Source: Gerris lacustris (Eukaryota > Arthropoda > Insecta > Hemiptera > Gerridae). From it: a stretch of DNA of 64,000 nucleotides. Positions 1-10,289 of the stretch are shown in pieces. The notes beneath the pieces were generated by a model, which ran no database searches, had not been told where the DNA came from, and saw only the letters and a list, made by a program, of their open reading frames with translations. The position numbers and the translations under genes were made by a program. The first letter of the stretch is position 1. Each line of letters starts with the position of its first letter. The stretch covers positions 75,383,144-75,447,143 of the forward strand of contig OX578276.1 in assembly GCA_951217055.1 (NCBI GenBank), written 5' to 3'.

Positions 1-249
1 TTCCGCTGTTACTAAAAATATAGAAAAATATGCAAAATGTGCGGTCTGGTGGGCCATAGAAAAAATGAGATTAGGAATTTGATCTGATTTACTGGGAATC
101 CAAAATGGCAGCTAATTCATGTCACTCGAAAAAAAATATATTTTTTTTTAAATTTTGAGTGGGGTATCAAATGAAAGGTATTGAAAAGAAGATTATTGAT
201 TATTTATTAATTTTTTGATTATTGATTATTGATTGATCGTGATTTATTG
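1..249. repeat. Fragment of repeat family R3
   Basis: The stretch around 137-185 reads TTTTGAGTGGGGTATCAAAT followed by GAAAGG, which matches the interior of the R3 copies near 14515 and (inverted) 33775. Neither R3 terminal inverted repeat is visible, so this is a truncated piece. No coding signal was seen; the rest is AT-rich with a short ATTGATT repeat just before the transposase remnant. Confidence 0.5.
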
Positions 250-834
250 TTAGTTTATGGCACAGTTTAAGTTCACCCTGGTCGTTTTCAATGAGTTTTC
301 TGATTGGAATCGCTGAGATGTAAATAGATGCATCTCTCTCGAAGTAAAACCTGTGTCTATTAACCAGTTTCTGATTAATTTAAGGAGGTGAGGAGCATCG
401 GCAAAAAAGTAGATATTTGCCCCTGTAACAAGATGCACTATCCAGGGTTCTTCGTGAGTGACGCTTAAACTTTTCCATAAACCAACATTTCCACAACCCA
501 TATCTGACACGCAGGCAACCACCGTGTAGCCTGCATCGTAAAGTTTCTCTACAGCTGAAAACAGCAATTCTTTCGTAATTTTAGAATCCAAATCAGCAAA
601 AATTGGCTGTTTCCAACTTGGAAAGAGTGCTCGTACCATCATAACTTATAGATATTTATGGGGACCTACAACAGCATCATTTTTAGTGTCGTATTCGTAG
701 CAAGATTCTATTTTAATTTCGTCAAATGATAGTACGACTAGATTTTTATTAGGCTGGAAAGTAGTTGAAGCCATACGAAGACTTTGAAGCATTGTTTCTC
801 TATAGAGTTGGGTATGATAAAATAAAAGTGACAT
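250..834 (-). pseudogene. P-element / THAP9-like transposase fragment, broken
   Basis: On the minus strand two open stretches in the same frame (834-649 and 645-250) are separated by one TAA codon at 646-648. The first carries VLSFDEIKIESCYEYDTKND, the FDE...YEYDTK block typical of the P-element transposase RNase H-like domain. The second carries WKQPIFADLDSK, then VVACVSDMGCGNVGLW and NIYFFADAPHLLKLIRNWL, all hallmark blocks of P-element/THAP9 proteins in their usual order. The THAP zinc finger, the leucine-zipper region and the C-terminus are absent, and similarity fades after the RNWL block. The family protein is roughly 750-900 residues, so only about a quarter remains. It is a dead remnant: in-frame stop, no flanking exons recognised and no P-type terminal repeats seen. 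Confidence 0.87.
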
Positions 835-1769
835 TTTTTAAAAAAGTGACACTTTCACAATTCTGAACCAACTTGAGCTTTATTTAGACGCTGAACATCT
901 ATATAACAATAATATGTATGTGAAAAGGAACTATCGTGACTTATAAATCTATTAATACTTTGAAGGGAAAGCATAATTTTTCTGTATATTATGGGGGTAC
1001 CGCCTTAAATTCACTTTTAAGTACTAAAATTAATGGTAACTATTGTGTCTTTTAATAAACGTACGCCCCATGATTTTTGAAAAGAATTGTTGTGTGACAT
1101 ACCCCCTCAGTCAAACAGTGCAGCAAAATTCTTGGTAACTATTCTGAAGAAACTATCGTGACCGATTGCTGGGACAAGCATTTTTATTAAACTCCCGGCA
1201 AATTACATCGAAATAAGAAAAAAAATTATATTTAGTATCACAAACTACGTTATATTTCAATCTAGGCTTATAGTTAGAAAGTCGAAGAAAAATATAGCAT
1301 GATAACTAAGGTTAAAAGGGGCTGGGCACTATCGTGTACTTCATGTAGAATATTTAAATTTAAATTTATCCTCCCTAAAAAGAATATTTAAGAATCTGAC
1401 CACACTGCAATGATAAATCTATAGAAAAATGTTAGTGGAGTCATAGATTTTTTAATTATTACGAGTGCAAGAAATATTTTTTTTAACTCGTGAATAGTAA
1501 AAGTATCACTTTAAAAAAAAAAAAATCACCCATATTAGGATTAAGTATTTAAACAAGAAGTTATTCCTTGAAAAATGGGAGTGATTAAAATCGGCTAAAT
1601 AAATTTAACATAAATCACCTTTAGCAACATTTATTTTGGTCTAAAAAAGAGCCGTACTTCGTAACTTACTTTAAAAATAAATAAAATAAATAAATAGATG
1701 GATAACGATAATACAATATACAAATCAAAATAAAATAAATAAATAGATTAATTATTAATATATACATAT
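835..1769. other. AT-rich stretch, no gene seen
   Basis: No coding region or complete element was recognised. The phrase ACTATCGTG recurs at about 927, 1150 and 1329, which may mark short decayed repeats. The right part becomes an (AATAAATAAATAG)-like simple repeat (about 1675-1745) leading into the R2 repeat. Confidence 0.5.
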
Positions 1770-3278
1770 ACTAGCTGAATACCCGTGCTTCGCTACGGGG
1801 TGTTTTATTTTCAATTTAATGGATTTATAAACTACCATCAAGAAACATTTAAATTATTCTACAAAGCGAGAATATCTAGATTCTATCCCTCCCCTTTGAT
1901 AAGATAATTTGCAGATATCCCAAATTAGTAATTCATTCCTACTAAATTTTTAAAAAGGAAAAGCAGTGGTATTTTCCTTCTGTACTATTCAATAAAGGTA
2001 TTTTAGAAAAAATAATAATAATTAAAAAAAATAAAAATAAATAAATGAATAAATACAAAATTTTAGCCAATCGGATAAATGTACGGACACAACAATTATT
2101 AGTTTTTTATCCATAGATATAGATATATTTTTCCATTTTACCCCCCTAAATGTACATAACAATAATTGTACAGCACTCTTAAAGAGCTTTTCAACGGTAT
2201 GCATCGTGAAGGGATTTCATTACTTTGACATTTGTACCCCGTACCCCTGTGTACCAAAATCAAAATTTCGAACATGCATGAAGTCAGTGACCTTCCTCTT
2301 TTCCCCTTGCTTTGAAGGTCAAGTGTGCAAATTTTCATTCAAATCGGAATAAAACGGTAGATTTGAATAAAGAACAGACACACACGCGCCCGTTCGCGCG
2401 CGCGCGCGTACACACACTTACGTTGACATTTCCTTTTTACCCCTCTCCTAAATTAAAATAATGACAAAAACGTACATTACAATTACTTTTCTCTTAAAGA
2501 GCCTTTCAACGATATGCATCATAAAGGGTACCTATCAATTACTTTGACATTTGTACCCCGTACTCCTGTGTACCAACATTTTAACTTTATAATCTCATGT
2601 AAGCAGTACACTCATAGACACTCTTCATTTATATAAGATGTAGTTATACACATTTTTCCATTTTACCCCCTCCTGAATGAAAATATGACAAAACTGTACA
2701 TAACAACAATTAATGTACTTTTAAAGAGCTTTTCAACGATATGCATCATTAAAAGTATTCATTACTTTGACATTTGTACCCCGTACCCCTGGGTACAAAA
2801 ATAAAAATTTCGCAAAATCCTTTCTTAGTGGATGCCTATGATATGAACCGAGTATATCCTCAAAATTTCAAGTCTCTCGGTTAAGCAGATTTTGCTGTGC
2901 GTTGATTCTATGTCAGTCAGTCAGTCAATCAGGACATTGCCACTTATATTATAGATGTAGGTAGTTATACACATTTTTCCATTTTACCCCCTCCTAAATG
3001 AAAATATGACAAAACTGTACATAACAACAATTACTGTACTTTTAAAGAGCTTTTCAACGATATGCATCATTAAAAGTATTCATTACTTTGACATTTGTAC
3101 CCCGTACCCCTGGGTACAAAAATAAATTTTTTGCAAAATCCTTTCTTAGTGGATGCCTATGATATGAACCGAGTATATCCTCAAAATTTCAAGTCTCTCG
3201 GTTAAGCAGATTTTGCTGTGCGTTGATTCTATGTCAGTCAGTCAGTCAATCAGGACATTGCCACTTATATTATAGATT
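1770..3278. repeat. R2 repeat: head segment plus four tandem modules
   Basis: The block opens with CTAGCTGAATACCCGTGCTT and a CTACGGGG motif (1771-1801), a common insect interspersed-repeat start. It then holds four related modules whose CATTTTACCCCC-like cores lie near 2134, 2425, 2659 and 2980. Each module continues with CTTTTAAAGAGCTTTTCAAC, GATATGCATC, then ATTACTTTGACATTTGTACC and CCGTACCCC. The last two modules are nearly identical over about 320 bp and end in a GTCAGTCAGTCAGTCAATCA tract and TATATTATAGAT (to about 2955 and 3276). The first two are more diverged and lack that tail. A (CA/CG)n microsatellite lies inside at about 2375-2417. No protein coding seen. Confidence 0.8.
2375..2417. 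repeat. CA/CG dinucleotide microsatellite
   Basis: Alternating purine-pyrimidine run: ACACACACGCG, a short break, then GCGCGCGCGCGC and TACACACAC. It lies between the first two R2 modules. Confidence 0.9.
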
Positions 3279-3974
3279 TGTGAAGGTTTAGATTTTTAAA
3301 CACAAATCTTATTTTTAAACTGTTTTAGTGTTTTAGTATTAAATATTTTCACATATAAAATAAAATATACATACAAAAATCTTCAGAATTTATTTACCTA
3401 TACGTTAAAAAAAAAAGTAGCGCTCTAAGTGCAAAATTAGAGGCATGAGGTTAAATTAAACAAAAATAGTCGCAAAAATAAAGGTATTTAGGTTATAGAT
3501 TGTGGAATCTGGGCAGCCAGCCTACGTCACTACCACCCTAGAATGTGGGCATGGCCAAATCTACTAGGTTCTCGCTTTTAAGCCGAATGAGCCCACCTGT
3601 ATTTCATTTCACTTCACCTTGGGTGTTAAGCACATTAAATTAAATGAGGCCCGAGTCAACTCGAACTTTTGCCGATAGAATTAAATTAATTGAATTAAAA
3701 TATGCACACTAGACTGGCTTAAACGGGAAAATGATGGTTGTGGATTTCAGTAGCAAATTTTTGTTTTGGACCAGGATTGTGTGTAGAACGCTACTGGTCG
3801 GACTAGTGTTCGTCGACATGTAGTGGGAAAACAGAGGCAATATAAATAAATCGGTTTATCATTTTGTGAAAAAACTGATTCATATTACACAGTAATAGTA
3901 AATTTAAATCTAAAAACTCAAAAAGCGTTCAGAAAACATTTGATGTTAAATGTCCCATGTAATTACCCAGCGAA
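3279..3974. other. Intergenic stretch, nothing recognised
   Basis: AT-rich with a slightly GC-richer patch (about 3500-3620) that does not match another repeat in the window. No open frame with family resemblance. Confidence 0.5.
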
Positions 3975-5045
3975 TGAGCGAATGATTCTTTGTTTTGCAA
4001 TAGGTATTTAATTTTCTTAGAGAATAATTCTCTTCTAGATAAAAAATTGAAATTCGTATGTGCTCCAAGTCCACGTTTGCTTTTGCAGTATGGATCACGT
4101 TTTGCTTCCGAGCTTACCATAGGAAGATATGTGACAGTTCTGAAGAACGAACAATTTTTATGTCTCCGATTTCAAAAATTCCAAGACAGAAATCTGTTCA
4201 ACATCATGGTACAGTTTGGGTCCCGTGTCCGCCTGTCCTTCAATTTTTGCAAACCAACATATCTTAAAAGCTATTCGTCCAATTTTATTGAAATTTTGAT
4301 GGTAGGTCATAATTAGCCAGGTTATAACATTGCTGATCCCGTATAAGTTTCAATCTTCTGCACCTATTTATTTCTCTTCCACATTCGCACAGACATACAT
4401 TTATTTACACCTATATCTTCAAAAGTACTCATCTGATTTTTATGAAATTTTAATGGTTTGTTTAAAGTAGCCCGCAGATAACCCAAGAATAATTTCAACC
4501 GTCTGCGCTCTTAAAATATTGCTATATTGATACTTTATTCATGTTAAATTTACTAAATTTTCCCTCCTTTTTTAAATTAGTCAAAATTGGTTTGATTTTT
4601 ACATGATTTAAAGTATCAATTTACCAAAATTTAAACAGCGCAGACAGTTAAAATTAATCTGTGAGCTTCTATCAGATAAGTTTTATAAAATCAGATGAAT
4701 ATTTTTGAAGATAAGGTGTAAATAAATGTATGTGTGTGCACATGTGGAAGAGAAATGGTGGCAGGTGGAGAAATGTGGTGGAGGGAAATGGGACCAGAAG
4801 ATTGGACCTTATATAGGACCAACAATGGACTTTTTATATGCTAATTAACTGCCATCCGAATTTCATTAAAATCGAAAGAGTAGTTTTTAAGAATTGTTCG
4901 CAATGATTGAGCGAGAGACAGACTAACAGCCAGAAACGGGATCAAAAATGTCTGATAACTGGAACAGATTTCTGTCTTGGAATTATTGGAATCAGAGACA
5001 TAATCGTTCTTTAGAACGATCACATCACATAGTGAGGTGTTACCT
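3975..5045. repeat. R1 foldback: two R1 copies head to head
   Basis: The left half (about 4088-4560) is R1 read in reverse, starting at TTTGCTTCCGAGCTTACC. The right half (about 4615-5030) is the same sequence forward, ending at CTTTAGAACGATCACATCA. Matching landmarks mirror each other: CATTTATTTACACCTATATC at 4397 against a GGTGTAAATAAATG block at 4714, and the GTCTGCGCTC at 4502 against GCGCAGACAG at 4638. The half-length is about 470 bp with a loop of about 60 bp. Open frames here (for example 3990-4316) are repeat shadows. Confidence 0.8.
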
Positions 5046-5560
5046 CATAGGATTTTAATTTAATTAAATATGAGGTTAGAAATTGAAATTAGAGTGTTGA
5101 AAAGGGGGAGAAATTACAATTATAATAAATTATGGGGTATGCTAAACCCGCATATAAGTTAAATTAGGTCTCCCCCCCCCCCCCCGAAAAAAATTTCTGT
5201 GTACGCTACTGATTTTGCATGTCCTGACATTATGTTAAATTAATATTTAACAAATAGTAAATCTTTCCGAACTCAACAACAACTCGTACTAAACTTCCTC
5301 ATATGCAAGTGAATAATTATTACTCCATCCATTGTTGTTCATTTGATAGTTGGCTCCGATTCTCTTGGTAACATTTAATTATTATTGAACATTTTACCAT
5401 CAAAATTATTCCACCTCAGCAGGAAGCATGACCCTTTGCTATTTTCTCAGGAGCTAGATTTTTCCAGAGAAAACGACTTATATGGTTAGATTCTTAATTA
5501 AATGAACTACATTTTAGATTTTTTAAAATAGAAATTGTCACAAAAAGAGCCAGCCCCAGC
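5046..5560. other. AT-rich stretch with a C14 run
   Basis: No gene seen. A run of 14 C lies at 5172-5185, followed by GTGTACGCTACTGA, which resembles the end of hAT-type elements; the other end is not visible. Confidence 0.45.
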
Positions 5561-5969
5561 CATAATTAATGTGGCACATACCTTCCTCGCGTTCTTATAA
5601 CATCTCAATGATGTTAGGATTTTACAAACTATTATTATCTACTCTATTTAATTTTATTCCTAGCTTTTAAGTCTGTCAAAGAAATTTTGATTTTTTACAC
5701 CAATACAAGTATGACTTTAGCAAAATATATACAGCACAGATGGTTGAAACTAATATGGGACCAGCTGCCTACATACACCTATCTAGCTTACGTTCGACAT
5801 ACCATTCAAATTTATTAAAAATTGGATGAATACGTTTAAAGATATAGGTGTAAATTAAAGTAGGTTTATGCGTTTGTGGAAAAGAAATAAATGGCCGCAG
5901 GAGGTAGAAACTTATATGGAACCAGTAATCGGCTAAGTAAGACGTACCTTCTAAATTTGAAAAATTAAA
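5560..5969. repeat. Truncated R1 copy
   Basis: The R1 terminal signature appears inverted (AATTAATGTGGCACATACCT near 5563, CTCGCG at 5587), followed by a forward R1 body (GCACAGATGGTTGAAAC near 5732, GATATAGGTGTAAAT near 5840, ATATGGAACCAGTAATCGGC near 5912). It stops abruptly at the TA where the next palindrome begins and does not resume after that palindrome. Confidence 0.65.
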
Positions 5970-5971
5970 TA

Positions 5972-7308
5972 GAGCTGAAATAAAGGTACCGTTGGAAAGA
6001 GGAGAAAATTTCTGTTCAGAAAATGTCTATTTCAAATGCCTTGAAGAGGCAAAACATGCATAAATTTAATTTTATTGTTAATTTGATTAATACAATTGAA
6101 ATTGATTTTTGTTTAAGCCTATAATTATGCCAAAACGGCATGAGCTACAGTTTGCCAAATTTCAGTAAAAATTCTCCATTTATTCCCCTTCAATTTAAGT
6201 ACCTTAACACTATCAGTTAATATGCAATTTTTTTGAGCTATTATTGAGTTTTTGTAAGAAAACGAACGTAAAAACGCGTACAGACCACCTGACGTGTTAC
6301 TGGGAGGAGATGTCTCAATTTTTATAACTACCCTAATAAATGAGAGGATTTTTTTCACATTAAATTAAAGAGGACTGCAGACTTTACTGTCCATAGGTCA
6401 ATCCTAATTGACCATAGTCTTATGGACTATGTAAAAGGAAATTTTAACTCTTATGATATTTTACCGGAATATAATTTATCATTATAAAAATGTGAAGTAA
6501 TAAATAAAAAAAAAAATTTTTTAAAACTTAATCATGCTAAATGCAATTATTCATTAAAGAATAAAATAAAGAGGGTTAACATTGTTAAAAAAAAAACAAC
6601 ACACTCTGTGGAAACAGTAATAATACTACACTAAAAATAATAATGTTATTGTATAAATAAGTTTTGTATAGAAAAAATTGTTGGACTTTTTGTTATGACC
6701 AAATTCTGTAATGTATAATTGCATTTAGGATGATTAAGTTTAAATAAACAATTTCATTTTTTATTTAATATTTCACATTTTTTTATAATGATAACTTACA
6801 TTCCGGTCAAATATCATAAGAGTTAACTTTTACATAGTCCATAGGATATGGTCTTTTACATAGTCCATATATTCAATTAGGATTGACCTATGGACAGTAA
6901 GGTCTACAGTCCTCTATAATTTAAAGTGAAAAAAAAATCCTCTCATTCATCTCATTTATTAGGTAATTATAAAAATTGAGACATCTCCTCTCAGTAACAC
7001 GTAAGGTGGTCGTACGCGTTTTTACGTTCGTTTTTTTATTTTTACAAAAACTCAATCTTAGCTCAAAAAATTGCACATTAATTAAAGGTGTTAGGGTACT
7101 TAAATTGAAGGGAATAAATGGAGAAGTTTTACTGAAATTTGGCAAACTGTAGCTCATGCCGTTTTGGCATAATTACAGGCTTAAACAAAAATAATATGAA
7201 CAATAAAATTAAATGTATGCATATGTTTTGCCTCTTCAAGGCCTTTGAAATAGATATTTTCTAAACTTAAATTTTCTCCTCTTTCCAACGGTACCTTTAG
7301 TTTAGCTC
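5972..7308. mobile_element. 1.34 kb foldback element flanked by TA
   Basis: Two arms of about 600 bp are inverted copies of each other. The left arm starts GAGCTGAAATAAAGGTACC at 5972 and the right arm ends GGTACCTTTAGTTTAGCTC at 7308, with TA directly outside each end (5970-5971, 7309-7310). Mirror landmarks: AATTATGCCAAAACGGCATG (6123) against CATGCCGTTTTGGCATAATT (7155); CCATAGGTCAATCCTAATTG (6391) against CAATTAGGATTGACCTATGG (6875). The centre is near 6640 with a loop of less than about 100 bp. The TA flanks fit a Tc1/mariner-type target, but no transposase is present, so this would be a non-autonomous element. Open frames within the arms are shadows. Confidence 0.85.
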
Positions 7309-7310
7309 TA

Positions 7311-7540
7311 TCATCATTATTTTAGGAGAAGCGATCAATGTTTTAGAGTAAAATGGACGTACCTTGGAAAATAACAAAAAAAAATTATTGTGGTGAAACA
7401 ATTGAGAATTGACCCATGGTATATATAGTGTTTTTTGTTGCAAATGACGGGTAGAATCTGCCTTCTTCGTTTGTTACATCTTCGACCAAACACCCTGTAT
7501 ATATTCCAGTAAACAGTTGTGTTTCTATAAACTATTTAGC
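7311..7540. other. Short stretch between elements, nothing recognised
   Basis: AT-rich sequence with no gene. It contains ACACCCTGTATA near 7488, a common end motif of insect mariner-like repeats, without a partner nearby. Confidence 0.4.
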
Positions 7541-7745
7541 CGGGCGCACATCGGCGAAGCAGGGCATTGTAGCACAGTTTTTTCAACCACGGAAGTACAC
7601 GAGACCACACGAATTAAGACGCTAGATCCACTGGCCACGTGTGGTATAGTACTTCTCTCCCTGCACTGCGTCTCAATTCGTGCTTTTTCTTACATATCTG
7701 CGGTTGAAAAAAACAGTGCTGCACAGCCTGCGTCTCAACGTATAT
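7541..7745. mobile_element. Short foldback MITE of about 200 bp
   Basis: Starts CCGGGCGCACATCGGCGAAG. Inner arms pair: CACAGTTTTTTCAACC (7571) against GGTTGAAAAAAACAGTG (7703), and ACGAATTAAGACGC (7608) against GCGTCTCAATTCGT (7668). The GC-rich ends suit a small hAT-type MITE, but no clean target duplication was found. A related end (GCGCCGCCTGTCTCAATGTG then CGCCCGCC) occurs at about 63670. Confidence 0.65.
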
Positions 7746-7789
7746 CCAGGTCAAGCCTACATTATTTAATTTAATCAGGAAACATTTTA

Positions 7790-8870
7790 GGTTTCATGTC
7801 TGCCTGTCGGACTGTCAATTTTTGCGAACCAACATGTATAAAAACTACTTGTCTGATTTTATTAAAAATTTAAATGATAAGTCATAAGTAGCCCATTGTT
7901 GACCTTATAAGTTTCGACCTTCTGCGCCTATTTACTTCTCTTTCGCATACGCACAATCTACATTTATTAACACCTATATCTTCAAAACAACTACTCTAAT
8001 TTTTATGAAAATTGATGGTTTGTGGAAGTAGCCCGCAGATAGCCCCAGATTAATTTCAACCGACTGGGCTCTTTAGATTTTGCTGGATTGATACTTTAAT
8101 TCACGTAAAATAGACTGCCAAGAAGTGGTATGGCACATTACTTTCTCGCATCCTATCACAAACTTTATGGATTTTATGCTTTTACAAGCTATTATTGTCT
8201 AATTTGTTTAATTGTTTCCCCCATTTTTTAATCAGTCAAAATTGTTTGGATTTATTACATGAATTAAAGTATTAATTTAGCAAAAGCTAAAGAGCGCAGA
8301 CGGTTCCATTTAATCAGTAGCTATCTGCGGGTTACTTTCGATAAACTTTAAAAGTTTCATGCAAATCAGATAAGTACTTTTGAAGCTAAAGATGTATATA
8401 AAAGTATCTTTGTGCGCACGTGGAAGAAAAAAAAATTAGCGTAGAGAGTTGAAACTTATATGGGACCAATAATGAGCTAGTTATGAACTACCATAAGAAT
8501 TTCATTAAAATCGGACAGGTAGTTTTTAAGAAATGTTGGATCGCAAAAATTGAGCGACAGACCGACAGACAGACACGGGACCAAAAATGTTCCCTGATGT
8601 CTGAAACGGATTTCTATCTTGGAATTTTTGAAATCGGAGATCAATAAATTTTTCGTTCTTCGGAACGATCACATAGCTTCCGTTACCTTCAGTAAGCTCG
8701 GAAGCAAAATCAAAACAATTTTGACAGATTTAAAAAGCAAATTAAAAATTTGACAATAATTACTTCTAAAAACATAAAATAGTAAAAGTATACGAAATAC
8801 GATGCGAGGAAGCTATTTGCCACACTAATTGGCAGACTATTTTTCATGAAAAAATTTTAACAGCGCAGAC
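7790..8870. repeat. R1 foldback copy with terminal hairpin and tail
   Basis: Left half (7795-8095) is R1 reversed, right half (8265-8700) is R1 forward. The mirrored core is GTCTGATTTTATTAAAAATT (7852) against TTTCATTAAAATCGGACAGG (8502). The right half runs through a GACAGACCGACAGACAGACA tract into a hairpin-forming block, GCTTCCGTTACCTTCAGTAA then GCTCGGAAGC (8677-8706). After about 110 bp the R1 tail follows: GATGCGAGGAAGC, then CACACTAATTGGCAGACTAT (8821). Confidence 0.8.
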
Positions 8871-9680
8871 AGTTGAAATGGTAAAGACGGATAATTTTAT
8901 TAAATTATTATGTAAATAGTACACGTAAGGAGATGTAGTAATTAAAATAAGTATGTATTAAGATCACTGTAGACCGCACTCAAGCTATGCTTTGCGGTTA
9001 CCCAAATAATTATTGGTAAATGCTATGAAATGAAAATACAAATAAATGAATATGTTAATATATTGGTATTAAAACTCTCCAATTCCTCTTTATACAACTT
9101 AAAAAATGGTCTCAAATGCATTATGTATTTATTGAGAAGTCGATTAAAAAATAGTTTTATCAAATAATATAAAACCCAATAATTAATTATTATAGTTTAT
9201 ATATAGCATAACTGAACAAATTAAAGATTAATTTTTGTTTTACTCTATTCAGAAAAATATTAACCTCTCGGATTTTAACTGATAAAATGTCTCATCTAAC
9301 ACTGAAATTAACCAGACAACCAGAGGGGCTATATATCTAATACATGTAGAGGACACCAAATAATTACTCGTTTTATTAATTTTAACTTATTGTGGAAAGG
9401 TTGTGAAAAGACCGTATGTGGGCAATCCATTCTATACCAGGACCAGTTGGTTGCAAATTTCTATAGTAGTTTAACTCAGTTGCTCGAATCATCACTAGAA
9501 TGCGCGGCAATGCCTTAATCTTAGACGTTTTAATCCTTCAGGCGTAGTTGATTTTTAAAACTACTAACATCTAGGCTATGGAGAAATAGGGGATGCATTG
9601 AACATTAGTTCAAGAATAGAATGGGTATTAACCCATTCTAGATTCTAGGATAGATAGCAATTGTTAATTGTACCAATCGA
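8871..9680. other. AT-rich stretch, nothing recognised
   Basis: No gene or repeat match found. A small imperfect inverted repeat around AATGGGTTAACCCATT-like sequence (about 9618-9640) is the only local structure. Confidence 0.4.
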
Positions 9681-9800
9681 TAATGACAGGGCCGGATTTT
9701 CAATTTTCGGGCCCCCCCTCCCCCCGCGAATAACTCCAATGGGCCCCCAACCTACCCAGGCAAGGTCCTATTCGGAAGGGGAGGGGGGGGGGGGGAGTAT
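9681..9800. repeat. hAT-like element end with C and G runs
   Basis: CAGGGCCGGATTTTCAATTT followed by CGGGCCCCCCCTCCCCCC resembles the end of hAT-type elements. The opposite end is not visible. A G14-type run follows near 9780-9796. Confidence 0.4.
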
Positions 9801-9994
9801 TTCTGGTTAGTGTAGAATGGGAGTCCTACACTATCGGTGAGCCTCGTGATGGTCAAAGAAAGTAAGAAAACTACACACTACACAACCTAATTTTACTCGC
9901 ACCGCATTCATTCTTCATCTCAAATTCGCTTTTGAACTACCTCACCAAAGTTGACCGATGTGGAAGACAAGTTTATTTTAGCAACGCTCGCGTA

Positions 9995-10135
9995 AACGTT
10001 CAAATGTAAAATTGAAATTTTTGAACGGAAAAATTAACTTATTCTATTCAATGAGACATACAACTTTTTTAAATTAATTTTTTTTAGTTAAATCAACACC
10101 GATACTGCTATGAAGTGTTAATCGCTTTTAGCGAT
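9995..10135. repeat. R4 fragment
   Basis: TCTATTCAATGAGACATACA, TAGTTAAATCAACACCGATA and CTGCTATGAAGTGTTAA match the R4 copy near 16996-17067. It sits just outside the left arm of the next foldback; another R4 piece (CTTGGGCGG, GAACATGTGTACCAAATTTC) sits outside the right arm at about 12170-12290. Confidence 0.6.
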
Positions 10136-10289
10136 CCTAAAAGCGATTTATAAAGCGGGTAAAGCGATTTATAAAGCGGACCTAAACCGTTTAAAATAGA
10201 GAAAACTACGTTTTAACCGATATCTTACGTTCTAACGTAACGATTTTTATAACACGTCATACACAAAGTAAAGTAAAATTGAACAGGTA

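Noticed and set aside
8677..8706. R1 as a Helitron because of the hairpin GCTTCCG...CGGAAGC near one end.
   Set aside because: No CTRRT terminus or A/T insertion junction was visible and many copies are inverted dimers, which Helitrons do not usually form. Left unclassified.
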